This document shows, in pieces, positions 33,846 through 46,124 of a DNA stretch of 64,000 nt; positions within the stretch are counted from its first letter, which is position 1, and each line of letters begins with the position of its first letter. A program made the translations under genes and the position numbers. A model generated the notes under the pieces. The model did no database searches, was not told where the DNA came from, and worked only from the letters and a program-made list of their open reading frames with translations. Where the stretch lies: the NCBI RefSeq assembly GCF_963082655.1, contig NC_081556.1:5253765-5317764 (forward strand). The letters are read 5' to 3'. Origin of the DNA: Stomoxys calcitrans. Its lineage: Eukaryota; Arthropoda; Insecta; Diptera; Muscidae.

Positions 33846-36285
33846 GAAGAGATATAGACCCATTGAAAAGTATGCCCTTCGACTCAGAATCACTTTCTGA
33901 TTCGATTTAGCTATGTTCGTTTATCTGTCCGACTGTCTATGTTAGCTTGTGTAAAAACTACAGGTCGCAATTGTTTCCGAATTAGATATATCTTCCACTT
34001 TGTATTTATAGGACAGGTGTACAGTCGGCCCCGTCCGACTTTTGCTTTTCTTTACTGTTTTTTTCTTTAATAAACCAATTTTAAATTCCAAAAATTTTGT
34101 TTTTAATTCTTTTCCTCTAAAATGCGAATGCAAATTTTGTCTCTTTTGATGCGTTGTTTGTAACGAGGAAGGCGTGAGGGATACATGCAAGTTTTTGCAT
34201 ATGCCAACACTCAACTAACTCATGGCAAGAAAACTACAATAAAATCAACTCTTTGGGAAACATAAAATTGCCTTGTATCTACTTTTAACATAGAACAACA
34301 AGTACCCCATATTCTAAAGAAGAAGCAAAAAAAGAACAGAAAACCAACAATAAACCCACTTTGACTTTTGTATTAAAAATGTGGAAATATTTTTCTATAC
34401 CACCAGCAGTTAAATAAATATGTGTTATAGCTTTTGCATTATATGCCTACCTACTAGAAATAATACATACCACCACCTCCCTTCCCATTCCATGCCAAGT
34501 CCATGCCTTTATGTTGTGTTTGCTCGTTGTTCAAGTTTCTCTCAAAACCTTGTTATTGACTTGATTTGACATTCATTAAAAAAATAACACGAATGAAAAT
34601 CTAATACAAGAGACCAAAGAAAAATAGGTAACTCTGTGAAATTATGCAGGCATGATGTGGAGGCAAGCCGCAGCAGACCAGTCCCCCATAGCAGACTAGG
34701 ACGAGGTTTACATTGCCACCTTTGGATAAAAAAAACATGAATGTTGGCAAAAATGTTGTGGAAGCCAACATAAAAAGGGTCTATTCAAAGGGGAAAACAC
34801 ACATATGTGTGTATGTATGAACATACATATAAACAAGTATGTGTCGAGTTGTTTTTATGAACTTAAGGGGGCATGAGATCAGTAGTTGCGAACGTGTTGC
34901 AAGCAATTTAACAACTCACAAGTGAAACTCTTTTCAGGTTTAGCTAACAGGCAAAAGAATATACCAAACAATCATGAACAAAATAATAGCAACAAAAGCA
35001 ACAGCTATAAAAGAAATATAAATAACAATAGTAATAAAAAAAGGAAAGAACATGGGCAGATATATCCATGACATCGACAAGAAACGTCAACAACAATTTA
35101 AAATATAAAAATTTTATTACGCCGCAGATCGAAATTAAGGGGTGCTACAAAGTGAATGACTTATTCTAAAGTTCTAACCAAAATCGGTGCTCAAATTTGA
35201 CTTATTAAATTTCCAAGAAGCTTCAATATTTCTCTGTTTGGGATGAAATTTGGCACACAAAGTTGGTATATAAATTCAACCCCTGCACCAAAAACGGTTT
35301 AGAGAGATAAATAAATAGACACACCTAGCTATGCATATAAACGGATCTTCTAATTTGAATTCTAAAACCCCTAGAAACCTCAACTTTTAACAGATTTTGC
35401 TGCAATTTCATATATGAAGCACAAGTTTACTCTCCCACAAAAAACACCGATTAATAAATAAAAAAAATTATTTTATTGAAATCGATATCATATGTTATCG
35501 ATATCCATATACATCTTCTTTCCGTTATTCATTTAAAGCACTGGCGGACAAATACACACACACTATATCACATATTTGTGTACATGTACAGGAGCTCATG
35601 TCCCCAACACTGATTTAAAGGATTTTTCTGTAAAGTTTAATAAGACGATTTGCTTTATTCAAAATAATCCACATATCAATTGAGCTAATTTGTGTTAACA
35701 TTCAGCAGAATCCAGGTTGATGGATTTGAAAACTTGTCAAATGACAATTCACTGAGAAAAATGTCAAGATCATCAATATTAACAGTCATCACAAGACATG
35801 TCCATTGCTTGTTTTTTTTTTTGTGGGCCCATCTTTAGACGTAGAGGTGATATACTGTTGCTGATTATTGGTTATTTGTGGCAGCGGCAGAAGCAGCAAC
35901 AACAACTCAAATGCTTGCAAGAAAACTTAAAAAGGAAAAACTTGATTTCTTCTTTCCAACAGCTTTGCCTTGTTGTGGTTTTTTTTATTTGAAGCAGTCA
36001 AGACAGTTGTTAGTGCTGATGTTGTTCTTGTTGTTGTTTGTTAAACAATATCGGTTTGTGTTGCAAAGAGAAAGTTGTTGTGGTGCATTGTGGCTATAAT
36101 GTTGCACACATGAATATACACTCGACTTGCCACCACCAATCACCACCGCATCTTAGACTTGGGGATTTCTCGCTAGCAGAGCGAAAAGGAAAACTAAAAC
36201 CCACCCAACTTCATTGCAGCGAGTGTGAAATTGTTAAGGTGAGAGAAAAATCTTTAAATGCTATGCTAAGCGAGTAAGCAGAGTC

Positions 36286-36286
<1 letters not shown>
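33846..36286. other. Intron-like DNA, no gene seen
   Basis: No exon or shared repeat supported. ACAACAA/AGCAAC-rich patches at about 34960-35050 and 35890. Confidence 0.4.

Positions 36287-36321
<35 letters not shown>
36287..36321. repeat. (TG)n microsatellite
   Basis: About 17 uninterrupted GT dinucleotides. Confidence 0.95.
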
Positions 36322-39300
36322 GTATTGTAAACTTCAGTTGGTAGCTTGTAAGGTAAAATAGCTCAGTACTTACATTTAAGCATTATTTATGAGCCCATGT
36401 GGCCAAACCGGCGAAATCGCTTGGCATACATGACACATGGTCTAAGAGATTTTGTGTGGTGGTTTAGAAGATGAATGTTCCAACAGCTTATTTGGTGTGT
36501 TCTCCCTCTCTCTCTCGCTCTTCCTTACTTTTTCTATGGCATTCCCAACACCAGCCCATTTTTAGTTCTTGTTGTTATTGTTTTGTATAGCTGGCCCCCA
36601 GGGTTGGGGGTACCGCCTTGGTCGCCGCTCCATTAACCCACCACATTATCATAAATGAAAATGTGAAATAATGCAACGTGGCGCAAAGTTGTGCTGTATG
36701 GCATCGTCATTGCCATCGACGCCATCACCACCAATTTGCAGTTGGCGCTGTTGTTTTGCCAATGCTCCTTCTCATTCACTGTGCGCTTTCCATTATAGTT
36801 GCTTGTTGTAGTTGTAGCTGCAATTTTCTTCTTTTTTCCCCATTTGTTGTATGGTGTGTTTAGTTTTTTTTTTTTGTTTAATGGCGGTTGCTTGGGTTTT
36901 TCATTTTCTGCATTGTAAGTCATGGAATGGAAAGTGGTATTATGGCCATCTATCCATCCATCCAACTAACTAACCAAGCAAGCAGGCAAATCATGCTGCT
37001 AGTCATGCACACATACACCTATTGTATATAAGAAAATGGAAAACGTGCTTAAGCCAAGTTTTTCCACTTTTTCACGTTTTCATTTTTTTCGCTTTTTTGC
37101 AACTGAACTTTTCTTCTTCAATAGGATGCACCACACGGATTTTTTGAGAGGTAGGGAGAGAGAGAGAGGCACGTAGAAGTGGTTTCGGAGAGAGGAAATG
37201 CAGAGCGAGTTCGTTTTCAAAAGTGTTTGGTTGTTGCTGTTAGCTGCTGCTGACATTCGTTCGGTGGGTTTGTTGGTCTTTCGGTCGTCTGTTGTATGTA
37301 CATACATACCAACATACATACTTTCATGCATAGATATGTACACAGAAAGATAGATAGGTATGTAGTAGCATATCGCTACAAACAGGCTGACTGACTGACA
37401 TTCATGTACATAGCCATATACTACCTACCTACTTTGGAGGCAAAAGTGTACGTCAATAAACTTTTCATGGCACCCAACCAGTGCCAACACTGACTGACTG
37501 ACTCTGAGCTTGCACGTGCATTTTCGCACAACAACAAAACATGCAGCATACTCTTGTTTGCACAAAGTTTAACAGCTAAGTAGGAAATATAAAAAAATAT
37601 ACACAAAGGGCAAATAAAATACAGAGATAGACAAAAGGGAGGCGTGGGGGACCAAGGGAAATAGAGAGAGAGAGAGCGAGCATGCGAGCGAGGGCAAACA
37701 AAAAATGAATAACAAACACCTAAGTGCAACAGAGGTGAAGGGCATATGGCTGCTAGAGCAATAGCAAAATGGCACATATACCTAACAAACTTACATATAT
37801 GCATATACATATGTTATATGTGTATAACAAATAGACATACATGTGTATGCATGCACATATATCCATGTTCATATGCATTATCACGGTTTACAATTTACAA
37901 GAATATAATCCAAACAGCAAAGACCCTACGAGCTTTGGCTTAGGGATCGGAGTTGCCATCTTACTTTTTTTCCGAATAAACAAAGACCTACAATAAGTAA
38001 ATATAAAGTATTTCAATTGCGCCTTTTGGATGCCCGATGTCGTTCGTAAAAATAGGCCCTATCTTTCAATTATATGTCAGTTACAAGTAGTGGTCAACAG
38101 GTGTCGTTGGTCAAAATGGACCCAAACTTATTGAGCGATTTTCCTAAAATTGATATGTAAATATAATTTTTCATCTGTGAGCCCTTAAATAAATATATAT
38201 TTTATGATTAAATTAATCCGCTTATACATTGTACTTTTTATAGATTATGTGAAAGTGGTTCCATCCCAATGAATACAATGACATCTACGCGTTCAAAAAT
38301 TATCCCTAATGGACTTTTGCAAATGCATTCTAGGTTTCTGAAATAAATGTGGTCTTGTAAATTGTGTGAGTTTGTTTATGTTTTTCTAATCTAACTGAAA
38401 TTGCCATATGTAAACTAGAAAGCTTTTATAGTATTTGGAGTTTTCTAAAGCCGCTTTACAAGGCATGTAGTTGTCTTATGATATATCACATTTTGAATTC
38501 ACAATGTAATTTAAAATGTTTGTCAAAATTGTCAATTAACACACGATTCATCAATTTCACTATCACACCTGTATGTTATTTTCGTATGACATAACCTAAA
38601 AGTGTGAGCAAATTTGATTTTTTTATTTGTTTTGTTTGTTTTTTATGCGTAAAAATTGTTAAAGTTGTTAGAAAGGTGGTTAATTCAAGAATTTGTGGAC
38701 ACAAATTTAATTTGGATTTGCTATCATTCGAATGACAAGAGCAGCTGATTTCTTTATGTTTTGTCAGAAGGAATAGAACACGCTCTAAACCAAAAAATTA
38801 CATGTGCTGTTTTGTAAAGTGATTTTCATATGTTAGTTTCATTTGTTTCGCACGACATGTGCTAATTTTGACATGTCATAAGATACCAACATACCGTGTA
38901 ATAGAGCCTTAACTACAAAAATTGCACCGGCTTGACATTGTAGTGTAAAGCTGCATGATCGTTTTGTTATTATTTGAAGATGATTCGAATTGATATGACC
39001 ATAAGCCATAGGAACCCTTTTTGGATTTTTTTACGGTGCTTTGCATACTAACCCAACTAGAGTAGTTTGCAAAGAACACATCTGAATTTGAAGAGGGCCC
39101 TTTAAGACGACTTTGACAGAATTCCGCGTGACATCTAAACAGAATACACTGCTTTACATCTTGTTGTTGGTTATGGGTGGCTATAATTTTGTTAAGAATT
39201 TTAAGAGGGTGGCAACATGACTAACTGACTGACATTTGCAACCACCGATGATAAACACTCTCCATCACACACTCACGCACACAATAGAAAACACACTAAA

Positions 39301-41284
39301 TGCTCTTGCTTTTGCTCATGCTCATGCTCATATCTGATCTGTACATAATTTCAAGCAAACATATGCTGTATAGAAAACTACTAATTCATACATAGGTATG
39401 TATGTACATATATTAAGAGATGGTGTGAATGCAGTTCAAGTGCATATGGTAGCTACATCAACTTGTCAATGAGCTAAATACATACATACATACATACTTA
39501 CATACATAGATATTTATTTACATACAAATTAATGTATATTCCCTGGTGTTTTTTGTGCGACTTTTATTATTTCACATACTGAAGTTCAATGAAAAGTATG
39601 ATTTTCCCAAATATGAGAGTAAAAAATATTTATGTACGTTTCTACTACAGGGTGGGTTATCCAGCAATTGTTTTGTTTTTACTTCGACTTATTTGAGCAT
39701 TGACATCTTAAAGGAATTCTTAATCGCATGTCACGCATGTCAAAAAATCGGGAAAATGATTGCAGTTTAGAAAATTTTGATAAACATCTTGTTTGACAGG
39801 CATGGCAATCATTTAACTGAAAAAGTATTCCATCACTAACCGAGGTGTTAAATAAAGGTAAAATCGCTGAAAAAATTTATATATTTAACTCAATTTTGTT
39901 CGAGGGACACCTTTTAACATTTTAAGACCATGTTTTTTTTTTTGTTTTATTTTGACATAAAAGTTTTTAAATTAACAAACAACTTGTAAACACGATGCAA
40001 TTTCTCACGCATGCAAAAAGCCTACAGCTTTACACCATAGTGAGAGATCTGTTGCCATTTTACCGTTAGAAAACTGAATGTGCTTTTGTGTTGCCATATG
40101 GCAACACCAGCCACAATCCATGACCGAGCCCTTGTGTTCCGTTCTATTTTGTAATATGTAGAGTATAGTGTGTATGTACAATAAGTAAGTGTTTAACATG
40201 AAATTTACTGGTTGTTTGTTTGGTCTAAGTAAAAACGTCTAAATGACACTTAAAGGTGATATTACACTATATGTGCTGTGACTGTATGTACGTCTAATAC
40301 GAGTAGAGCGCACTCTAATCGCCATGTGTTCTTATATGAATTGTATTTTTTTAAAGAAATGTGTCTGCATGTATATTCAATGCAAAAACTTTGTTTCGAT
40401 TTCGCTAACATTTTTACCTAAAATTGTATTTCAAAATTTCCAAAAATAGTATTATTTTCTCAAGAGAAAGGGGGCAACTTTTTAAGTCTTTTTCAAAAGT
40501 TCTTTGTTATTATATTCGATATTCAAGTTTTCAGAAGAATATAAGACACCAGAGTCTTTTTTCGTTGTCGATGATCAATTAATGTGCATATTTTAACGAC
40601 TATAGAAGATATTTGTGGCAAACACACAAAACCACAAACAGACTTTAGATAAAATATTTATTCAAAAAAATTCTTTAAATCGTAGGCAGGCAGGGTTTAA
40701 AATCCAATCGCATAATTTCGACGTCATTCGTTGTATATTTTCCTTTGTAGGTTGATGCAAAAAAAAAAAACAACAACAAATAAATAAAGAAATATATAGA
40801 TCCCACATTATTTGAAATTCTAATTTCATTAAAAAAAAACCTTCGAATATTTAAATCAAAACGCTGGAGAAAAGGAAGTGCAGATACATATTTGCCTTAT
40901 ACACTCTCAATGTAAAGAAATCTTAGAAAAATGTTGTATCTTAGTCGATATTGTTGCCCTCTAAATTCTAACAAACTTTGGAAATACAATTTGCGAAAAT
41001 AAAATTATTCTCAAAACTTTTTAAAATACTAAAATTTTTTCTTAAAAAATAAGAATTTCTACAAAATTTTCAGGGAATATAAATTTTTTGTGTAATTAAT
41101 AATGTCTTCGACAATCAAATTTCAATGAAAATTGTCTACATATTCCATAAAAATCTTTGTTTTGCTAAATTTTGCAAAAAACAAAGTTAATATTCTGTAA
41201 AAAATATTTTGATAAAATTTTCTACAAAAAGAAAATTTTTAAAAAATGTCCATAATAATTTTTTTTTGGCAAAATCTATTTATA
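36322..41284. other. Single-copy intron-like DNA with GAGA and CATA simple repeats
   Basis: No coding exon recognised; I looked for EcR A/B-region sequence ending in the expected split glycine codon and found none. Purine tracts at about 37150-37167 and 37661-37690 (and CTCT at 36503-36520) are GAGA-type. CATACATA runs lie near 37300-37320 and 39478-39510. Open frames here follow the simple repeats and have no domains. Confidence 0.45.
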
Positions 41285-42640
41285 AAAAGGAAATTGTTGC
41301 GCTTTGTTTGTTTGTTTGTCTGTTCTGTATAGACTAAAAACGGCTGAACCCAATTTCATGAAATTTTCACAGATGGTAGAGTTTGAGCCCCCAGTGAATA
41401 AAGGGTACTACATATTTTGATATCTGAAGGGGAACGGACCCTTCCCCTTACCACATTTTTCAAAATCGCCAGATCTCGGTGATGGGTGCACCGATTGAAG
41501 CGAAATTTTGCATACCACCTTATGGTACCCCAAAAACACAAAATTGGTAAAAAATGTTGGGGTCAAATAACCTGGGGGGACGCCCCATCCCAAAACCCAC
41601 CCGAACGGACTTGTTTACCGATTGGGACAATATGGGTATCAAATAAAAGGTATTTAAGAGTAGAGTACGAATTAGGTGGACCGATCGGACAATATGGGAC
41701 TCTACTGAAAAGTATTTGAGAGTAGAATACGAGCATGATGTCAAAAATCCAAATATATAAGGCGCCACCCCAAGCCCAAAACCGCATCAAAAGTACAGCC
41801 CAAAAACAAAAGTGGACCGATCGGGACCATATGGGACTCCAATGAAAGATATTCGAGAGTAGAGTACGAATATGGTTATCGAATATTAAAAATTGGGCGT
41901 AATTACCAAGGGGGCATATTAGACCATCATGAGAGGTCTATGCCAGTAGAGTTTGATTCTAATATTGATATAAGGATTCAAGTATCTCGGTCATGTCCTG
42001 CAGTTCAGCAGGGCATGTAGATCACGAGAAAAAAGGACTCAAATAAATTGTTTTTTGGTTCTTAGCGTCAGTGGGTCCGACCCTCTCCTCCCAGTAAAAA
42101 CAACAACAAACTGTCATGTAGGACGACAGAGAATGTATTGTACTCAAAAATTTGTCAGAGGGCAATCCCCCTCCCTCTAATTACAAACAATACATGAGTA
42201 CCCAGAATAGAAAAGCAATGAAAAGTCTTTGGTAATAGAGTACACTTTTTACACTCAAATTGGAATAGACACAAGAGAACCCGCGGATCTTTAAAAATGT
42301 GGTTTCCCAAATGGTAGCTTTGAAGTATGATTATATTTTATAGCCCTGAATATCTTGATAGCCACCTTCAAAATGCTTGACATTATGGGGCTTCAACAAA
42401 ATCGCGTTCTAGCACGATGATGATATTATTTCGGTGTCCGCCGCCTATACCCACCCCCATTACAACCCCCAAATAGGACGTATTGGCTCACCATGACAAT
42501 TTGGGCCCTACAGAGAGTGGAGTTCGATATTGATAGTTTTTAGGGCCCATACCCCAAACGGGACATATTTGCTGACTTTTCCAATAAGGGCTTTAAATGA
42601 AAGGTATTTGAGATTAGAAAAAAAATTTGAGGCCAATGGG
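41285..42640 (-). mobile_element. Dispersed repeat 'R1' copy (reverse)
   Basis: Reads on the minus strand. Its closing phrase appears first, as 'tgtttgtttgtttgtctgtt' and 'ctgtatagactaaaaacggc' at 41305-41345, then 'gaaggggaacggacccttcc' (41426), then several reverse copies of the 'aaaggtatttgagagtagag' phrase near 41646, 41710, 41846 and 42600. It ends only about 220 bases before the EcR DNA-binding-domain exon. Confidence 0.75.
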
Positions 42641-42862
42641 TATTTATGGGTAGTTATAGTCTGAGATTAAAATGGTGGGTTAAAAATAAAAAATACCAAT
42701 AACAATTGTTGTTTCGTTGTAAAAAATATTTGTTGATTCTTTTTTGCTGTTATAAATGAAATGAATTTCCAACAAAAACTATTTTTTAAATTAGGAATAA
42801 ACTTTAAAAATATTTTGTTTATAGTACTTACCTGGTTGTATTTCTCTATTTGACTCTTGCAG

Positions 42863-43341
42863 GACGTGATGATTTGTCACCTTCGAGTAGTCTCAATGGC
42901 TTTTCCACCAGCGATGCCAGTGATGTTAAGAAAATCAAAAAAGGTCCTGCGCCCCGTTTACAAGAGGAACTATGCCTGGTGTGTGGCGATCGGGCGTCAG
43001 GCTATCATTATAACGCGCTTACCTGTGAAGGCTGCAAGGGCTTCTTTCGACGGAGTGTTACCAAAAATGCCGTTTATTGTTGTAAATTTGGACATGCGTG
43101 CGAAATGGACATGTACATGCGGCGCAAGTGTCAGGAGTGTCGGCTGAAGAAGTGCCTGGCGGTGGGCATGCGGCCCGAATGTGTTGTCCCCGAGAACCAG
43201 TGTGCAATGAAGAGGCTCGAGAAGAAGGCCCAAAAGCAAAAGGATAAACTGCAGACGAATGTGTGTGCCACGGATGGTGTCAAAAAGGAGATACTTCTTG
43301 ATCTGATGTCTTGTGAACCTCCCACACATCCCACATGTCCG
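42863..43341 (+). CDS. EcR: EcR exon: linker, DNA-binding domain, hinge
   Basis: Internal exon of the ecdysone receptor, the nuclear receptor that with Ultraspiracle binds 20-hydroxyecdysone and switches moulting and metamorphosis genes. It follows a pyrimidine-rich tract and AG at 42861-42862; the first codon (Gly) is split, its first base coming from an upstream exon. Counting from that glycine, residues 38-103 are the two zinc fingers: C38, C41, C55, C58 and C74, C80, C90, C93. The P-box 'CEGCKG' is the EcR type. The D-box reads KFGHAC, where my recollection of Drosophila is KFGRAC. Residues 104-160 are the C-terminal extension and hinge, with '[17 protein letters not shown]' and an acidic '[14 protein letters not shown]'. 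The donor GTAGGT follows a complete codon at 43341. The ATG at 42850 lies in the intron and is not a start. Confidence 0.97.
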
Positions 43342-43410
43342 GTAGGTTTTGGCCATCGCTGCTCCTCAATGTGATAATGCCTTTAATTTTGTTTACTTGG
43401 TTAATTGCAG
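43342..43410 (+). other. EcR intron, 69 bp
   Basis: GT..AG intron between the hinge exon and the first ligand-binding-domain exon; phase 0. Confidence 0.9.
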
Positions 43411-43554
43411 CTGTTACCTGAAGATATATTGACAAAATGTCAGGCTCGAAATATACCTCCTCTAACGTACAATCAATTGGCAGTTATTTATAAATTAATA
43501 TGGTATCAAGATGGCTATGAGCAGCCATCCGAGGAAGATCTCAAACGTATAATG
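43411..43554 (+). CDS. EcR: EcR exon: start of ligand-binding domain
   Basis: 48 codons between AG at 43409-43410 and the donor GTGAGT at 43555, phase 0 on both sides. Begins LLPEDILTKCQARN and carries the helix-1 to helix-3 entry 'LTYNQLAVIYKLIWYQDGYE' and 'PSEEDLKRIM'. This joins the hinge to the ligand pocket. Nearly every residue matches what is expected of fly EcR. Reading past the donor runs into stops within about 20 codons. Confidence 0.96.
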
Positions 43555-43896
43555 GTGAGTTGCAATGCTGAAAGTTACATTAAAGAAAGAAAAAAAAACT
43601 CCAAAATAAAATGAAGAAAATATGGGGGAAATTCGAAAACGGTTAAAAATCGTAAAAAGTTCTAAGACGAATTGCATTAAACGATGTTAGCGTCTGTATC
43701 AGCAAAGGACACACGCACACATTATTTCCCAAAAGCTAAAGAACTTAACCCGCGCTATGCAAAAGTAATGTGCAATAGTGTGCGTCGCGTCCATGGTTGC
43801 TTAATACCATTTTATTGTTATCACTTATTTTATTAAGTTTTTGTTATATATCTTTGGTTTTTGTTGGTTTGCCATACTCATTTCCTTCACTTACAG
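43555..43896 (+). other. EcR intron, 342 bp
   Basis: GT..AG intron, phase 0, AT-rich, nothing else seen in it. Confidence 0.9.
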
Positions 43897-44049
43897 AGTT
43901 CACCCGATGAAAATGAAAGCCAAACGGATGTGAGTTTTCGTCATATAACTGAAATCACTATACTCACAGTACAATTAATTGTGGAATTTGCCAAGGGTTT
44001 GCCAGCGTTTACCAAAATACCACAAGAAGATCAAATTACTCTGTTAAAG
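43897..44049 (+). CDS. EcR: EcR exon: ligand-binding domain, signature region
   Basis: 51 codons from '[11 protein letters not shown]' to 'EDQITLLK', preceded by TTACAG and followed by GTAAGT, phase 0 on both sides. It holds helix 3 and the nuclear-receptor signature '[20 protein letters not shown]', which shapes the coactivator groove and the dimer fold with Ultraspiracle. The serine-rich, acidic start is a variable loop between helices in fly EcR. Confidence 0.96.
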
Positions 44050-44129
44050 GTAAGTTTCTGTGCCCCATGCAAATCACTGGCAGCTGTAAGTGCTTACATA
44101 AAATTTGTATCTCATTTTTTGTCCCTTAG
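44050..44129 (+). other. EcR intron, 80 bp
   Basis: GT..AG intron, phase 0, placed right after the 'ITLLK' signature. Confidence 0.9.
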
Positions 44130-44855
44130 GCCTGCTCATCCGAAGTTATGATGTTGCGAATGGCACGTCGCTACGATCACAATACAGACTCGATATTCTT
44201 TGCCAATAATCGATCGTACACCCGTGACTCGTACAAAATGGCCGGCATGGCTGATAATATTGAGGACTTGCTGCATTTCTGTCGACAAATGTACTCCATG
44301 AAGGTGGACAATGTCGAATATGCTTTACTCACTGCCATTGTGATCTTCTCCGATCGGCCGGGACTCGAAGAAGCCGAACTAGTCGAAGCGATACAAAGTT
44401 ACTACATCGATACACTCCGCATTTACATACTTAATCGCCATTGCGGCGATCCCATGAGTCTCGTATTCTTTGCCAAGCTGCTATCCATATTGACCGAACT
44501 GCGAACCTTGGGCAATCAGAATGCAGAAATGTGCTTCTCGCTCAAGCTGAAGAATCGCAAACTGCCAAAATTCCTCGAAGAGATTTGGGACGTTCATGCC
44601 ATTCCACCCTCGGTGCAGTCGCACATACAGGCCACACAGGCGGAGAAGGCCGCCCAGGAAGTGTTGGCCTCCACATCGGGCATAGCCACAGCAATACAAC
44701 AGGTAGCCGCCACCTCATCATCCTCCATCAATACGTCACTGGCCACCTCATCGACATCACCTACCACAGCAGCTTCCAGCACGCCCAATGGTGGCGGCGA
44801 CTTTGGCACCGACATGAGTCTGACGCTGACGGGTCAAACCGATAGCAGCGCATAG
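44130..44855 (+). CDS. EcR: EcR last exon: ligand-binding domain, AF-2 helix, F domain
   Basis: 241 codons plus TAG at 44853-44855, beginning '[16 protein letters not shown]' after the acceptor CCCTTAG. It completes the ecdysteroid pocket and dimer surface ('[16 protein letters not shown]', '[20 protein letters not shown]', '[18 protein letters not shown]') and ends the fold with the activation helix 12, '[11 protein letters not shown]', at about 44567-44597. The remaining roughly 75 residues are an F domain rich in Ser, Thr and Ala, with '[16 protein letters not shown]'. That is short next to the roughly 220-residue F domain I recall for Drosophila melanogaster. Codons here are markedly GC-richer at third positions than the surrounding DNA, as expected of a constrained gene. 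Confidence 0.97.
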   Translation, partial: ACSSEVMMLRMARRYDHNTDSIFFANNRSYTRDSYKMAGMADNIEDLLHFCRQMYSMKVDNVEYALLTAIVIFSDRPGLEEAELVEAIQSYYIDTLRIYILNRHCGDPMSLVFFAKLLSILTELRTLGNQNAEMCFSLKLKNRKLPKFLEEIWDVHAIPPSVQSHIQATQAEKAAQEVLASTSGIATAIQQVAATSSSSINTSLATSSTSPTTAASSTPNGGGDFGTDMSLTLTGQTDSSA

Positions 44856-45344
44856 CAATAGCTGATAATCGAGGATGACGATGAGGGTGTTGTACTACTG
44901 GAAACCGCTGCAGCCGTTGCATTTGCCGATCATGAATTGCAACACTAGATGTTCTAAACATCTAATGTTGTTTTTTTTTCTTTTTGTTGTTTTTTTATTG
45001 ATTTTGACCATGTCTCTGGTTCATCAGTTCCACACATACACTTTGTTTAAGGGGTTCTTTTCATTTTGATAAGGTAACATTTTATTTTGAAAACTTTTGC
45101 TGATCGCTTTGGTGAATTTTAAGGGTCATACAAGTGCGGCAAATTTTCTAATAATTTGATAATTTTTAAAGACAACTTTTGGATGTTTATGTTGCGAATA
45201 TCTACAATTACACTGTTTTATGCAAGCACTATCCAGTGGAAGTCATAGATTTTCAAACAAAGTTTTGATGGTTATCATAACATCGATATCAATCAATAGC
45301 TAAACAATATATATTCATAGTAAATTGTACATGTTATCGTCTGT
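44856..45344 (+). other. Probable start of EcR 3' UTR
   Basis: Directly follows the stop codon, AT-rich, no repeat family until the SINE at 45345. No single polyadenylation site can be chosen; an extended UTR reaching the AATAAA sites near 47504, 47775, 48335 and 49388 is possible. Confidence 0.55.
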
Positions 45345-45543
45345 CATCATGTCATAGCCGAGTCAGAAGGCGTGCCGCAGTGCGACACTTCTTTGGAGAA
45401 ATGTTTGACGTGGCATAGTACCTCACAAATGTTTCCAGCATTAGGAGGGGAAAACTACCGCTGAATATTTTTTCTGATAGTCTCGAATCCAGGCGTTCAG
45501 CGTCATAGGTGGACATGCTAACCTCTGCACTACGGTGGCCCCC
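45345..45543 (-). mobile_element. tRNA-derived SINE copy (reverse)
   Basis: Minus-strand reading: 'ggccaccgtagtgcagagg', 'ttagcatgtccacctatga', 'cgctgaacgcctgg', then after a small gap 'attcgagac', and toward the distal end 'gaggtactatgccacg' and 'gccttctgactcggc'. Same order as the other copies. Its distal part ends at 'catagccgag'. Confidence 0.85.
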
Positions 45544-45708
45544 AATATATATTTGGAGCAAAAACTTTTTAAGGTTTCAAAATTAAGAGAAAAAATTTTT
45601 AAAACTAAATTTTATAGAAAATTATTTTAAATTGTTCACGCTCACTACTACAGGACGGGAGTTATAGTAATTTTTTCGGGAGATTTATTCGAATATTCAT
45701 CTCCGATT
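45544..45708. other. Short non-coding spacer
   Basis: AT-rich, nothing recognised. Confidence 0.4.
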
Positions 45709-46124
45709 CCACAAAGGAGAGCTGGCAAACTATCGATAATCGCAACATTCGATATTTCCGATATTTCTTATAATAAATATTTCAAATAACCAAACGAAAA
45801 TGAAAAGTAAAACTCAGCAGATCGATTTATATAGAAGCAATATCAATGCACAAACCGAATAAAACAAAATTGAAAAAGTCTGTTGAAGTCAGGATTGTAA
45901 AAGTTTTTAACCTAACCAGATGAAAATTGCGCCCTCTATAGGCGTAATGTATCTTAAAGGATACATTCAGTGTCAGATCGGCAATTTTTGTTTAATGTTG
46001 CAAAAAATTTAACTTTGCCAATAGTATCGATAGAAAAATTATCAATCGATATTCAGACAAAAAAAAAATAAAATATCGATAGTATCGATGGTGTCATCAA
46101 TATCTTGTTAGCTCTATCACAAAG
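45709..46124. mobile_element. hAT-like non-autonomous element, copy 1, TATCGATA-rich
   Basis: Element 45717-46116 (400 bp). Left end 'gagagctggcaaactatcga', right end 'atatcttgttagctcta', inverted to each other. Flanking 8-bp direct repeats CCACAAAG (45709-45716) and TCACAAAG (46117-46124) match at 7 of 8, the size made by hAT transposases. The first 40 bases are the same, after the first base, as copy 2 at 49746. Several TATCGATA or close variants lie inside. No coding capacity. Confidence 0.85.

Noticed and set aside
37421..37810. 129-codon minus-strand open frame, membrane-like
   Set aside because: Built on GAGA/TCTC and CATA simple repeats, with no domain, no splice context and a competing frame.
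42850..42862. ATG at 42850 as an EcR start codon
   Set aside because: It lies in the pyrimidine tract and acceptor region of the intron; the AG at 42861-42862 followed by the conserved '[13 protein letters not shown]' stretch shows that this is an internal exon.
42997..43356. 119-codon minus-strand open frame opposite the EcR DNA-binding-domain exon
   Set aside because: Shadow of the GC-rich coding exon on the other strand.
44441..44961. Open frames in other frames across the last EcR exon
   Set aside because: Shadows of the EcR coding frame; no independent domain.
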